The translations under genes and the position numbers were made by a program. From NCBI GenBank assembly GCA_039794565.1, contig JAUQVX010000007.1:59613-112470 (forward strand): a stretch of DNA of 52,858 nucleotides, written 5' to 3'. The stretch's first letter is position 1; each line of letters starts with the position of its first letter. The DNA comes from Gloeomargarita sp. SRBZ-1_bins_9. Its GTDB lineage: Bacteria; Cyanobacteriota; Cyanobacteriia; Gloeomargaritales; Gloeomargaritaceae. Below are positions 26,609 to 35,467 of the stretch, one piece after another. Below the pieces are notes generated by a model. It searched no databases, was not told the DNA's origin, and saw only the letters and a program-made list of their open reading frames with translations.

Positions 26609-27361
26609 ATGTTAATCGTCAAAGCCTGGTATTTGGACTACCCCCTACTGCCGGAGGATGTGGAACAGCGCCCCCCAACGTTGCGGTTGAGCAAAAAAAG
26701 TTTACTGAAACGGGCCTTTCGGGGTTTTTTTGTGGATGATGCCCAGGAAGTGCAACAGGCAGCGTGGTTTCGCAGTTTCCTGGCCGGGGAAAAGGTGGAG
26801 TTTTACCTGGAGGGCAGCGGCACCTACACCCTGGCGAATATGGACCTGGTCAGCCGCGAGGTATACCTAGAGCGTTCCGAGCTGCCGCCGGCCTTTCCCC
26901 CCCTAATTTTCTTTTGCGACCAAACGGACCTACCCGATAGCAGCGCCCAAATTGGCCACGCCCTACACCAGACCATCCACAAGTTGCAAACCCAGCACAT
27001 CCTACGGGGAAAAATCCGCCTTGAACGCCCGGCCCGCCTACCCGATGGCACCGTGCGTCTGGATACGGATGTGCGGCGGTTGATTCGCCAGTCCCTGGTG
27101 GTGATTGCTGATACAACCCCGATTATCACCGTCAACGGCAAGGGGTTTCCCAGTCCCGAGGTGTGCCTGGGGGTAGGCTATGCCCTGATGACCAAAAAGC
27201 CTTACCAAATCAAGCTGGTGCAATGGCCGTCCCCGGAACCGGTCCGCTTTCCCTTTAGCATCAGCGATGAACTCCGCCTACTGCCCCGCAACGCCGCGGA
27301 ATTGGCCCGGCAACTGGAACAGGCATTGACCGAGGTGTGCAAACGCTTTCGCCTGCTGTGA
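26609..27361 (+). CDS. Conserved protein of unknown function with deoxyribosyltransferase/TIR-like motif
   Basis: 250 residues; no named family recognised. The N-terminal half starts MLIVKAWYLDYPLLPED, includes a basic segment KKSLLKRAFRG and ends near LIFFCDQTDLPDSSAQIGHA. The C-terminal half has VVIADTTPIITVNGKG, then SPEVCLGVGYALMTKKPYQI, which resembles the S/N-P-N-V-x-x-E-x-G-Y-A motif of nucleoside-2-deoxyribosyltransferase-like and TIR-like nucleotide hydrolases, although the usual Glu is Gly here. An enzymatic role is therefore uncertain. Soluble, no signal peptide. Followed 12 bp later by manC on the same strand. Confidence 0.75.
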   Translation: MLIVKAWYLDYPLLPEDVEQRPPTLRLSKKSLLKRAFRGFFVDDAQEVQQAAWFRSFLAGEKVEFYLEGSGTYTLANMDLVSREVYLERSELPPAFPPLIFFCDQTDLPDSSAQIGHALHQTIHKLQTQHILRGKIRLERPARLPDGTVRLDTDVRRLIRQSLVVIADTTPIITVNGKGFPSPEVCLGVGYALMTKKPYQIKLVQWPSPEPVRFPFSISDELRLLPRNAAELARQLEQALTEVCKRFRLL

Positions 27362-27373
27362 GGAGGGATGGGA

Positions 27374-28393
27374 ATGACTGTGCGCTTTGTGCCGGTGGTG
27401 CTGGCGGGGGGTAAAGGGGAACGGTTCTGGCCCCTGAGTCGCTTCAACCGACCCAAACAGTTTCTTTCCTTAGATGGCAGTGGCCGCACCCTGCTCCAAA
27501 ACACCGTGGCCCGCTTGCCCGCCGGGGAGGTCTGGGTGGTGACCCGCGCCGACTTGGTTCCCCTAGTGCACGAACAACTCCCCGAGCTACCCCGCGACCG
27601 AATTTTAGGGGAGCCAGAACCCCGAGATACAGCGCCGGCGGTGGCCTGGGTCACATGGGAATTGCAGCGGCGCTATGGCCCGGAAACCGTGGTGGGCATT
27701 TTCCCGGCGGACCACTGGATTCCCGACACCCAGGCGTTTCAGCACACCTTGGCCCAGGCGATTGCTGTGGCTACCCAAACCCAGAGCATCGTGACCTTGG
27801 GGATCACTCCCACCCATCCGGCCACCGGCTATGGCTATATCCAGCGAGGGGAACCCGTGGCCGAAGGAGCTTACCGAGTGGTGCGCTTTACGGAAAAACC
27901 GGATGTAGCCCAGGCTGTGCAGTTTCTGGCCACCGGCGAATACCACTGGAACGGGGGCATGTTTATTTTTCCGGCGGGGGTGATGTGGCAGGAGCTGGAG
28001 CAGCACACGCCCCAAATTGCCGTACCCTTACAGGACCAGGGCCTAGCCGCCTACCCCACCTTGCCCAAAATCAGCATTGACTACGCCGTCATGGAGCACA
28101 CCCAAAGGGCCGTCGTGGTGCCAGTGACCTTTGCCTGGGATGACCTGGGGGATTGGCGCAGTTTGGAACGATTACCCCAGCGTCCCCTACCGGTGCAACA
28201 CGTGGATTGGCAGAGCCAAGGCGTCCAGGTCTACAGCACCGACCCCCAGGAACTGGTTGCCACCTTGGGCCTCCAGGACGTGGTGATCGTACGCCACGGC
28301 TCCGTCACCCTGGTGGTGGCCGCCGACCGCACCCAAGAGATCAAAAAACTGCTGACCCATCTGCAGGCCCAGGGCTACAGCGCCTACCTGTAA
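27374..28393 (+). CDS. manC: Mannose-1-phosphate guanylyltransferase
   Basis: Makes GDP-mannose, precursor of GDP-fucose and of mannose in polysaccharide and glycoproteins (339 aa). The nucleotidyltransferase signature VVLAGGKGERFWPLSRFNRPKQ is at about 8-30. PADHWIPD, GYGYIQRGEP, FTEKPDVAQAV, WNGGMFIF and ISIDYAVMEHT follow in the expected order. The isomerase domain of bifunctional ManC/AlgA enzymes is lacking, so it is the short type. The ATG at 27374 is chosen for its spacing from GGAGG; an ATG two codons earlier sits on the ribosome site. Convergent with psbT, 3 bp apart. Confidence 0.92.
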   Translation: MTVRFVPVVLAGGKGERFWPLSRFNRPKQFLSLDGSGRTLLQNTVARLPAGEVWVVTRADLVPLVHEQLPELPRDRILGEPEPRDTAPAVAWVTWELQRRYGPETVVGIFPADHWIPDTQAFQHTLAQAIAVATQTQSIVTLGITPTHPATGYGYIQRGEPVAEGAYRVVRFTEKPDVAQAVQFLATGEYHWNGGMFIFPAGVMWQELEQHTPQIAVPLQDQGLAAYPTLPKISIDYAVMEHTQRAVVVPVTFAWDDLGDWRSLERLPQRPLPVQHVDWQSQGVQVYSTDPQELVATLGLQDVVIVRHGSVTLVVAADRTQEIKKLLTHLQAQGYSAYL

Positions 28394-28396
28394 GAC

Positions 28397-28513
28397 CTAT
28401 TTGTTTTCCCGGCGCACGCTGGGGTCAATGCGGGGGGGTTCCCGGAAAAAGATGGCAAAAAAGATCACCCCCAGGGCACCCACCAGCAACACGGTGTAGG
28501 TCAATGCCTCCAT
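28397..28513 (-). CDS. psbT: Photosystem II subunit PsbT, with C-terminal extension
   Basis: 38 residues. The single membrane helix and the end [13 protein letters not shown] match PsbT (family consensus FFAIAFREPPRI), which sits at the photosystem II dimer interface and helps repair of the reaction centre. The start [10 protein letters not shown] is typical. Typical PsbT ends about here; this one continues with a polar tail (DPSVRRENK). The ribosome site CAGGAGG lies 6 bp before the ATG. It follows tyrA by 28 bp on the same strand and not psbB, its usual neighbour. Confidence 0.9.
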   Translation of the reverse strand: MEALTYTVLLVGALGVIFFAIFFREPPRIDPSVRRENK

Positions 28514-28541
28514 AGCCACCTCCTGAGCTGCTGCTTCTATT

Positions 28542-29387
28542 CTAGGGGGGTGTGGTCATCTGTTGACGTACCCACCGCGTCTGCTGAAGGTAGGCAGTCA
28601 GCGCCGGCACGTCTTGACTTTCCACCAGGTGAATCACCGCTTGCAACTGGGCCTGGTACTGCCGGAGACCTTGGAGCAGGGCTTCCCGGTTGAATTGGGC
28701 CAGGCAGGCTCCCAGCTCCGGATTGCCTCCCCCGACCCGCGTGGTATCCCGCCAACCGGAACTGGCCAACCGTTGCGCCAGATGGGCCACCTGGGGGTCC
28801 GTTTCCTGGGCATAGGCCGCCAGCAGCGCTGCACTTACCCAGAGGGGCAGATGGGAAATCCAGGCCACCGCCCGGTCATGCAGGGTCGGGTCGCAGACCA
28901 GGACCTGGGCACCCAATTCCCTAACGAGGTCCTGCAACTGTTGCAACTGGTGGGCGTCGGTCCGGGGCGTGGGCGTAAGCACATAGGGGCGCTGGCGAAA
29001 CAAACCCACCTGGGCCGCTGCCATGCCCTGATCGGCGGTTCCGGCCATGGGATGCCCACCGATGAATCCTGGCCATAGGGATGTCAGGGCTTGCACCAGG
29101 GGCGCTTTGACTGACCCCACATCGGTCAAAATGGTTTCAGGGTGCAGGTAGGACCGTAGGGCTTGGGTTACCGGCAGCATCTGGGACAGGGGCACGCACA
29201 GCACTACTACCTGACATCCCCGCACCAGGGATAAATCCGTAGCTCCTTGGTCAATCGCCCCCCGCTCCAAGGCCAGGGCCACCGTTTCGTCCTGTCGGCT
29301 GACCCCGATCACCTGATGGCCGGCCCGTCGCCAGTCCAAGGCCAAGGACCCACCGATGAGACCCAACCCGACAATGCCGATGCGCAT
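28542..29387 (-). CDS. tyrA: Prephenate/arogenate dehydrogenase
   Basis: Oxidative decarboxylation in tyrosine synthesis (281 aa). The N-terminal NAD(P)-binding site is [21 protein letters not shown] (residues 3-23). The catalytic-domain motifs are [24 protein letters not shown] and the substrate-binding [11 protein letters not shown]. In cyanobacteria such enzymes normally use arogenate with NADP (family knowledge); the substrate cannot be read from the sequence. It is 28 bp upstream of psbT and probably shares its transcript. Tyrosine feeds tocopherol and plastoquinone synthesis. Confidence 0.93.
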   Translation of the reverse strand: MRIGIVGLGLIGGSLALDWRRAGHQVIGVSRQDETVALALERGAIDQGATDLSLVRGCQVVVLCVPLSQMLPVTQALRSYLHPETILTDVGSVKAPLVQALTSLWPGFIGGHPMAGTADQGMAAAQVGLFRQRPYVLTPTPRTDAHQLQQLQDLVRELGAQVLVCDPTLHDRAVAWISHLPLWVSAALLAAYAQETDPQVAHLAQRLASSGWRDTTRVGGGNPELGACLAQFNREALLQGLRQYQAQLQAVIHLVESQDVPALTAYLQQTRWVRQQMTTPP

Positions 29388-29404
29388 GCCTTGGTCGCAG
29401 TAGG

Positions 29405-30871
29405 ATGAACATAAATCACTCTAGCCCAATGTTGGAAGTCGAAGTCCACCGACGGTTGCGTTCCCTGTTGCAGACCCAATCGCTCCCTGCCTGGCCCCAC
29501 CATTTGACCCTGGCCCGGTTGGTCACCCGTGCCTTACGCCTGGGTCCCAGTACAGTGCTGGAGGTAGGAGGATTGGCCGGGGTGCAGGGTTACTATCGCC
29601 TGGGCTATCTGGCTGCAGCTTTGTTGTGGCCGGGGACGGTGGTGGTGGTGGCCCCTTCCCCTATCCAACAGCGTTGTTTACAGGTGGACTTACCCCGGTT
29701 GCGCACCTGGTTAGGGACGGATAAACCCCTGTATCGTTACCCGGAAGTGCCAGAGGCAATAGACGGTGCCCTGGTGTTGGTCACGCCGGATCACTGGTTA
29801 AAGTTATTGCTGGCCCAAAGTTCCCCCTGGCCGGACTGGCCGACGATTGTGGACGGCTTAGACGATCTCGAAAGCTGGGCGGAGGCGGTGTTCACCCATC
29901 ATTTGCCCCCTGACGGCTGGGATGCGTTGGTGTGGGCGCAACCCCACCAGGCGGAAGCCATCCGGGAAACCCAACTGGCCCTGACCCAATCCCTGCTGAG
30001 CCATCCCCCCAACCCCTACGAGCAGTGGTTACTCAACGAGACCGAACGCGGCTGGCTAGAGGCGGTCTGGCCCTGTAACCACTGGGACTGGGTGCGTTGG
30101 GTGACCCTGGAGCGGTCCTTGGAGCGGTTCACCTGCCACTGTTCACCCCTGTGGCCGCTGCGGGAGTTGTTGCCCTACTGGCCCCGCCGACCGTGGGTGG
30201 GTTTGGGAATGGCCTTGAGCAGCATCACCCTACCCCCGGTGACCCGCTGCCGGTTTGCGCCCCATCCCCGGGATGAAGTCCTACACCTGTACGCGCCAGG
30301 ACACTTGCCGCCCCCCAACCATCCCCAGTTCTACAGCGCCCTGCGGCAAGAGTTGTATCGTCTCCTGCCCCATGTCAGCGGTCTGGTGGTGATTGTCGTG
30401 GACGAGCAACCCCTGCAAACCCAACTGGCTGTGACCCTGGCGGCCGAATTTGGCTCCCGGGTGCAACGGGAACGCACGGCCTTGGAGGAAAACGGCCTTC
30501 TTATCAGCGGCTGGCAGTTTTGGCAAACCCACCAGGAGCGCCTGCCCACCCCCAGCCTGCTGGTTATTCCCTTACTGCCCATTCCCTCGCGGGAGCAACC
30601 CCTGGTGGCAGCTCGGTTAGAGGCCCTGCGGCGCCAAGGACGGGATTGGTTTCGGGAATATTTGCTGCCCCAGACGCTGGATCGTCTCCAACGGGCGGTG
30701 GCCCCAGTGCGGGGGGGACGGGTGGCCCTGCTGGACAGTCGCGTGTGCCATCGCAGCTACGGCGCCCACATCCTACAAGCCCTGGAACCCGTCATTCGCC
30801 ACTCGCGCTTGGCTCCCTTTTTGGGGATCGACCAGGGCGGCAACAGCCAAGTTGACTGGAGCAACCCCTAA
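29405..30871 (+). CDS. DinG/XPD-like helicase homolog lacking a recognisable Walker A
   Basis: 488 residues. Its layout resembles a cyanobacterial family annotated as ATP-dependent DNA helicases: an N-terminal RALRLG segment, then YYRLGYLAAALLWPGTVVVVAPSPIQQR where helicase motifs I/Ia should be, PDWPTIVDGLDDLESWAE (a possible motif II remnant), and at the C-terminus LDSRVCHRSYGAHILQALEP in place of motif VI. No G-x-x-x-x-G-K-T/S is visible (EVGGLAGVQGYY at the expected place), so ATP hydrolysis is doubtful. Starts at 29405 with AGTAGG before the ATG; a Met eight codons later is possible. Divergent from tyrA with a 17-bp gap, so both promoters must lie within or very close to coding DNA. Confidence 0.65.
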   Translation: MNINHSSPMLEVEVHRRLRSLLQTQSLPAWPHHLTLARLVTRALRLGPSTVLEVGGLAGVQGYYRLGYLAAALLWPGTVVVVAPSPIQQRCLQVDLPRLRTWLGTDKPLYRYPEVPEAIDGALVLVTPDHWLKLLLAQSSPWPDWPTIVDGLDDLESWAEAVFTHHLPPDGWDALVWAQPHQAEAIRETQLALTQSLLSHPPNPYEQWLLNETERGWLEAVWPCNHWDWVRWVTLERSLERFTCHCSPLWPLRELLPYWPRRPWVGLGMALSSITLPPVTRCRFAPHPRDEVLHLYAPGHLPPPNHPQFYSALRQELYRLLPHVSGLVVIVVDEQPLQTQLAVTLAAEFGSRVQRERTALEENGLLISGWQFWQTHQERLPTPSLLVIPLLPIPSREQPLVAARLEALRRQGRDWFREYLLPQTLDRLQRAVAPVRGGRVALLDSRVCHRSYGAHILQALEPVIRHSRLAPFLGIDQGGNSQVDWSNP

Positions 30872-31006
30872 CCCGGCCATGCTGCAAATCTTTGCCTAAC
30901 CCATAACAAAAGTTAAAAACACCTACATTTTCTAACGAAATAGTTGGCCAGTTGCCCGGGCGCTCTAAGCTGAAGCCTATCGGCGTGTGCGGTGGGAGAA
31001 CAGGGC

Positions 31007-32533
31007 ATGAAATTAGCCTATTGGATGTATGCCGGACCGGCCCATATCGGCACCTTGCGGATTGCCAGCTCCTTTCAGCGGGTCCATGCCGTTATGCATG
31101 CGCCCTTGGGGGATGACTATTTCAATGTCATGCGTTCCATGCTCGAGCGCGAACGCCACTTTACGCCCGTGACGGCCAGTATTGTGGACCGCCATGTTTT
31201 AGCCCAGGGATCCCAGGAAAAAGTGGTGGAAAATATCCTTCGCAAAGATAGCCAAGACCATCCCGATTTAATCATCCTTACCCCCACGTGCACCTCCAGC
31301 ATTTTGCAGGAAGATTTGCAGAACTTTGTGGAGCGGGCCAGGGAACAAACCCACTGTGACGTCCTGCTGGCCGATGTCAACCACTACCGGGTCAATGAAT
31401 TGCAGGCGGCGGACATCACCCTGGCTCAGGTGGTGCGTTTTTATATCGAAAAAGCCAGGCGACAGGGCTGTTTACCAACGGAAAAAACCCCTCATCCATC
31501 GGTCAATATCATTGGTTTAACGACCTTGGGGTTCCATCACCAGCACGACCGGCGCGAACTGATGAAACTGTTGCAGGATTTGGGCATCCAGGTCAATCTG
31601 ATCCTGCCGTTGGGAGCTACGGTTCACGATATAGCGCGACTGCCCCAGGCCTGGTTCAACCTAGTGCCCTATCGGGAAGTGGGTTTACGCACGGCCCAGT
31701 ACCTACAGGAGCAATTCGGCCTGCCCATGGTCACGACGACACCGATGGGGGTGCTAGGAACGGCCCAATGTATCCGCGATATGCAACGGGTCTTGAATGC
31801 CCAAGGATACCCCGCTGATTACGAAGCTTTTATAGACGAGCAAACCCGTTGGCAATCCCAGGCGGCCTGGTTTGCCCGTTCCATTGATTGCCAGAATTTA
31901 ACGGGCAAAAAAGCGGTGGTTTTTGGCGATAATACCCACGCGGCGGCCATGACCCGCATCCTGGCCAAAGAAATGGGAATTCACGTCGTCTGGGCCGGAA
32001 CCTACTGCACCGATGACGCGGATTGGTTTCGGGAACAAGTCACCGGTTGTTGCGATGGGGTGTTGGTCACCGAAGACCATACCCAGGTGGCGGATGCCAT
32101 TGCCCAGGCGGAACCGGCGGCCATTTTTGGCACCCAGATGGAACGCCATATCGGCAAACGCTTGAACATTCCCTGTGGGGTGATTTCTGCGCCAGTGCAT
32201 ATCCAAAACTTCCCCTTGGGCTACCGCCCCTTTTTGGGCTATGAGGGAACCAATCAAATTGCCGATTTGGTCTATCACTCTTTCACATTGGGCATGGAGG
32301 ACCATCTGCTGGAAATTTTCGGCGGCCACGATACCAAGGAAGTCATCACCAAAACCCTATCGGCCCCCACGGATTTGCACTGGAGCGAAGCCGCCCAAAA
32401 GGAACTGCAAAAAGTACCGGGTTTTGTGCGGGGGCGGGTCAAACGCAACACCGAGAAATTCGCCCGGGAACAGGGGATCAGCACGATTACCCTGGAAGTC
32501 CTGTACGCAGCCAAGGAGGCCCTGGGGGCTTAG
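31007..32533 (+). CDS. chlB: Light-independent protochlorophyllide reductase subunit B
   Basis: Part of the dark-operative enzyme (ChlL2 with ChlN/ChlB) that reduces protochlorophyllide in chlorophyll synthesis (508 aa, normal). Start [15 protein letters not shown], cluster-ligand region [14 protein letters not shown], and the middle [20 protein letters not shown] are diagnostic. The C-terminal part (about 455-508) is the PCP_red light-independent reductase domain with [13 protein letters not shown]. The ATG at 31007 is chosen to match the family; GGAGAA precedes it. chlL and chlN are not in the window. The stop overlaps the convergent fur-type gene by 4 bp. Confidence 0.97.
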   Translation: MKLAYWMYAGPAHIGTLRIASSFQRVHAVMHAPLGDDYFNVMRSMLERERHFTPVTASIVDRHVLAQGSQEKVVENILRKDSQDHPDLIILTPTCTSSILQEDLQNFVERAREQTHCDVLLADVNHYRVNELQAADITLAQVVRFYIEKARRQGCLPTEKTPHPSVNIIGLTTLGFHHQHDRRELMKLLQDLGIQVNLILPLGATVHDIARLPQAWFNLVPYREVGLRTAQYLQEQFGLPMVTTTPMGVLGTAQCIRDMQRVLNAQGYPADYEAFIDEQTRWQSQAAWFARSIDCQNLTGKKAVVFGDNTHAAAMTRILAKEMGIHVVWAGTYCTDDADWFREQVTGCCDGVLVTEDHTQVADAIAQAEPAAIFGTQMERHIGKRLNIPCGVISAPVHIQNFPLGYRPFLGYEGTNQIADLVYHSFTLGMEDHLLEIFGGHDTKEVITKTLSAPTDLHWSEAAQKELQKVPGFVRGRVKRNTEKFAREQGISTITLEVLYAAKEALGA

Positions 32534-32928
32534 GAGGCCAAGGTTTGGGTCTGGCAGCGGGGGCAAACGCCAAAAAATTCCAAGGTGTGGTAATAGACCT
32601 GGAAATGGTAGGTCTTTTGCAAAAACGCTTCCAGGTCCTCCAGGGGGCAGTCCCCTAGGGCGATGGAACTGTGACAGTGCAGACAGGTTAGGTGATGGCG
32701 GTCGTGGAGCCGGGCGCTATAGACGGCTTCGCCATTGGGGAGCAACCGCATCTGCACCGCCCCCCTTTTTTTGAGCACCTCCAACGCCCGATAAACCGTG
32801 GCCAACCCCACCCCCTGGCGCAGTTGTTTGAGTCGGAGATAAATCCCCTGGGCCGATAGGGCTTGCCCTTCCGTTTGCAACAGGGCCAGGATGCGTTGCT
32901 GACTAGGGGTCAGGGGAGCGGTGGTCAT
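32530..32928 (-). CDS. Fur-family regulator with intact zinc sites (Fur/Zur-type)
   Basis: 132 residues. The winged helix has [13 protein letters not shown] and the recognition segment [18 protein letters not shown] (about 40-57). The metal-binding part has [11 protein letters not shown] with a third Cys in LGDCPL, then FFGVCPRCQ at the C-terminus, i.e. the structural Cys4 zinc site of Fur and Zur. Which metal it senses cannot be told, though the sequence is more Zur-like than the regulator at 21.5 kb. It converges on chlB with a 4-bp overlap. Confidence 0.88.
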   Translation of the reverse strand: MTTAPLTPSQQRILALLQTEGQALSAQGIYLRLKQLRQGVGLATVYRALEVLKKRGAVQMRLLPNGEAVYSARLHDRHHLTCLHCHSSIALGDCPLEDLEAFLQKTYHFQVYYHTLEFFGVCPRCQTQTLAS

Positions 32929-32940
32929 CGAACCAGCGTC

Positions 32941-33147
32941 CTAGCAGAGTTTGAGAGCGGTTACCGGCACCTCTTCCCAGGAGTGCACCGCTCGCAACCG
33001 CGCTTGCCACCCCTTCGCTCGTTGGTCCGGCGTCAGATTTTGCTGGAAATTGACATGGCACTGCCAGGCGACCGTCTCATCACAGGTGGCCAAACAGGCA
33101 TGGATCAAACCGCCCGGGTCCACTTGCTCATTCACCCAAATCACCAT
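32941..33147 (-). CDS. Small conserved protein of unknown function, Cys-containing
   Basis: 68 residues starting MVIWVNEQVDPGGLIHACLAT. Four Cys (in HACLATC, WQCHV and the C-terminal KLC) and two His could bind a metal. The middle NFQQNLTPDQRAKGWQARL looks helical. The start at 33147 is supported by GGAGG about 10 bp upstream; a longer frame upstream has no such site. It lies between the trpG gene and the fur-type gene on the same strand (37-bp gap to trpG, 12 bp to the fur gene), so it may share a transcript with either. No family recognised. Confidence 0.7.
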   Translation of the reverse strand: MVIWVNEQVDPGGLIHACLATCDETVAWQCHVNFQQNLTPDQRAKGWQARLRAVHSWEEVPVTALKLC

Positions 33148-33184
33148 CGACCGGTCCTCCCTCGCGCCTACCCCCATTTTACCC

Positions 33185-33793
33185 CTAGGCCACGTCCCGC
33201 AAAAAGTTCGCCAGCAGCGCATGGCCCGCCGTCGTCAGGATACTTTCCGGGTGAAACTGTACCCCCTGCAAGGTGGGATAGGCCCGGTGGCGCACCCCCA
33301 TAATGGTGCCATCATCCGTCCAGGCGGTAATTTCCAACACCTCCGGGCAGGACTCCCGCTCAATCACCAGGCTGTGGTAGCGGGTGGCGGTAAAGGGCTG
33401 GGGCAATCCCTGGAAAACCCCCACCCCTTGGTGATAGATCTCCGAAGTTTTGCCATGCATGAGGGTTGGCGCCCCCACAATCCGCCCCCCAAACACCTGC
33501 CCAATGCTCTGGTGCCCCAGACACACCCCCAGGATGGGCAAAGTAGGGGCCAATTCCCGGATCAAGGCCATGGAAATCCCCGCCTCTTCCGGACGCCCCG
33601 GACCCGGTGAAATCACCACCCCCTGGGGGCGCAGTTGGTCAACCTGCTCCAGCGTAATTTGGTCATTGCGGAACACTTGCACCTCCGCCCCCAGTTCCGC
33701 CAGGTACTGCACCAGGTTGTAGGTAAAACTGTCGTAGTTGTCAATGACCAAAATTCGTGGTCCAACCACCGCGTGAAAGCAGGATACATCCAT
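33185..33793 (-). CDS. trpG: Anthranilate synthase component II (glutamine amidotransferase)
   Basis: Class I glutamine amidotransferase that supplies ammonia to TrpE (202 aa); the same subunit can serve aminodeoxychorismate synthase. Motifs: [17 protein letters not shown] at the N-terminus, oxyanion loop [11 protein letters not shown], nucleophile Cys91 in [11 protein letters not shown] and the His/Glu of the triad in [11 protein letters not shown]. The first ten residues are not typical, so translation may start a few codons later; no strong ribosome site decides this. The trpE partner is not in the window. Confidence 0.92.
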   Translation of the reverse strand: MDVSCFHAVVGPRILVIDNYDSFTYNLVQYLAELGAEVQVFRNDQITLEQVDQLRPQGVVISPGPGRPEEAGISMALIRELAPTLPILGVCLGHQSIGQVFGGRIVGAPTLMHGKTSEIYHQGVGVFQGLPQPFTATRYHSLVIERESCPEVLEITAWTDDGTIMGVRHRAYPTLQGVQFHPESILTTAGHALLANFLRDVA

Positions 33794-33857
33794 CTATTGC
33801 TGTTTATTGTATGCCATCTCGAGGCCGGCGGGACAGGCCATGCCGATGCGTCTCCCC

Positions 33858-34098
33858 TTAAAACCCACTGCAACCGCCGGCCACAGCCCCGGGAAAACGT
33901 CGCTTTCCAAGTGCTCTAGCTATGCGGCCTGAAACGGCGATCCGGCGTCCGTCAACTAGGTATTCTCGTACCCCCTTGGGGCCTATGCTTGTTTCGTTAC
34001 CGTGCGGGGTCAATAGCTCCACCGCCGGCGGCAATTTCCACCACTGAGACATCATCGGCGTCCAGGATGGCCTGGCTGGAGTGGCGGTAGCGCAGCAA
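33858..34098 (-). pseudogene. Possible coding remnant upstream of trpG
   Basis: Within the 326-bp gap between ackA and trpG, two minus-strand frames read like pieces of one protein: AILDADDVSVVEIAAGGG (from a TTG after AGGAG) and, one frame over, VELLTPHGNETSIGPKGVRE followed by YLVDGRRIAVSGRIARALGK. A single indel near 34020 would join them. The family is not recognised. The rest of the gap (33794-33857) shows nothing. Confidence 0.35.
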
Positions 34099-34119
34099 TT
34101 TCTCCTATAGACCCCCATT

Positions 34120-35355
34120 CTAGCTCCCCCTTTGCCGGTGCCACCAGTGCCAACAGGCCTGGGCAATGGCCCAATCTTCCTCCGCTGCAATTACCAAAAT
34201 CCGCACCGGTGAATCAGGGGTGGCAATATCCCGGTCGCCCTCCGAAAGTTGATTTTTTTCCGGGTCGCAGTACACCCCCCAGTGGGCCAGTTTTTGACAG
34301 AGTTCCGCCCGCACCGGCGCCGCATTTTCCCCCACTCCACCGGTAAAAATTAGGGCGTCGCACCCCTCCAAATTCGCCCACATCGCCCCTACCGCCTGAG
34401 CCAGCCGGTGCAGGTACACCTCAAACGCCAGGGTCGCTCCCGGATGGCCCTGCGCCCGGGCCGCCAAAATCTGCCGCATATCCCCCGCCAGTTGGGAAAC
34501 CCCCTTCAACCCGGATTCTTGATGGAGCAGGTGATCGATTTGGTCAGCGGTCAGCCCCTCCCGGCGTAACCAGTGCAACAGAATCCCCGGGTCAATCGAG
34601 CCGGAGCGCGTCCCCATCATCAGACCCTCCAGGGGCGTAAATCCCATCGTCGTATCCACACTTTGACCGCCGCGAATCGCACACAAGGAGGCCCCATTCC
34701 CCAGGTGACAACAAATCAGCCGGAGTTCAGCCAGGGGCCGGTGCAGCAACTGAGCAGCCCGCTGGGCGCAGTACTGGTGATTAATCCCATGAAACCCGTA
34801 GCGCCGGATGCCCTTTTCGTACCAGGCGTAGGGAATGGGATACACCTGGGCCGCCAGGGGCAAGCTCTGGTGAAACGCCGTGTCGAAAACGGCAATCTGC
34901 GGAGCGTGGGGCAACAGGGTTGCTAACACCTCAATCCCCTCTAGGTGGGCGGGATGGTGACCGGGCGCCAGGGGAATCAAATCCTGAATATCCTGCTTGA
35001 CCGTCGGGGTAATCAGGGTCGGCACGGCGTACTTGGACCCCCCATGCACAATCCGGTGCCCCGCCAGAGTGACTTGTTGAAAATTTTCTAAAATTTGCCC
35101 GGGGGCAGACACCAGGGTATGCAGTACTTTGTGCATCACCTCTAGGCGGGAGGTCAGGGGAATTTCTTGGGTTAGAACCCGATTTGGCAACTTAATTTTA
35201 ATGGCGGCTTGACCGGGGATTTTATGCCAATCCACATGGGCTTGCCAGCGGGGCGCGGGAGGCTGTTCGGGTAAGGTTGATAGCGGCAGTTGATATAGGC
35301 AACTTTTTTGACTGCTGGAACCGGCGTTTAAGACGAGGATAAACAGGTCATCCAT
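34120..35355 (-). CDS. ackA: Acetate kinase
   Basis: Interconverts acetyl-phosphate + ADP and acetate + ATP (411 aa). ASKHA-fold signatures: FILVLNAGSSSQKSCLYQL at the N-terminus, GHRIVHGGSKY, FDTAFHQSLP, YGFHGINHQY, MGTRSGSIDPG and FTGGVGENAAPVR. The start at 35355 is set by homology, with an AGGGGG ribosome site upstream; a much longer frame extends 73 codons further but overlaps the promoter region of the divergent gene. The phosphotransacetylase gene is not adjacent. Confidence 0.94.
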   Translation of the reverse strand: MDDLFILVLNAGSSSQKSCLYQLPLSTLPEQPPAPRWQAHVDWHKIPGQAAIKIKLPNRVLTQEIPLTSRLEVMHKVLHTLVSAPGQILENFQQVTLAGHRIVHGGSKYAVPTLITPTVKQDIQDLIPLAPGHHPAHLEGIEVLATLLPHAPQIAVFDTAFHQSLPLAAQVYPIPYAWYEKGIRRYGFHGINHQYCAQRAAQLLHRPLAELRLICCHLGNGASLCAIRGGQSVDTTMGFTPLEGLMMGTRSGSIDPGILLHWLRREGLTADQIDHLLHQESGLKGVSQLAGDMRQILAARAQGHPGATLAFEVYLHRLAQAVGAMWANLEGCDALIFTGGVGENAAPVRAELCQKLAHWGVYCDPEKNQLSEGDRDIATPDSPVRILVIAAEEDWAIAQACWHWWHRQRGS

Positions 35356-35467
35356 TGATTTAGCCCCCTCACGCCTGCGTCTTGCCCCCAGTCTAACAGG
35401 GGATGTCAAGGGGTTGGCCGGGACAGGGTTTGCTTTTACAATCAAGGCGTCTGTCCCCAAAAACGCC

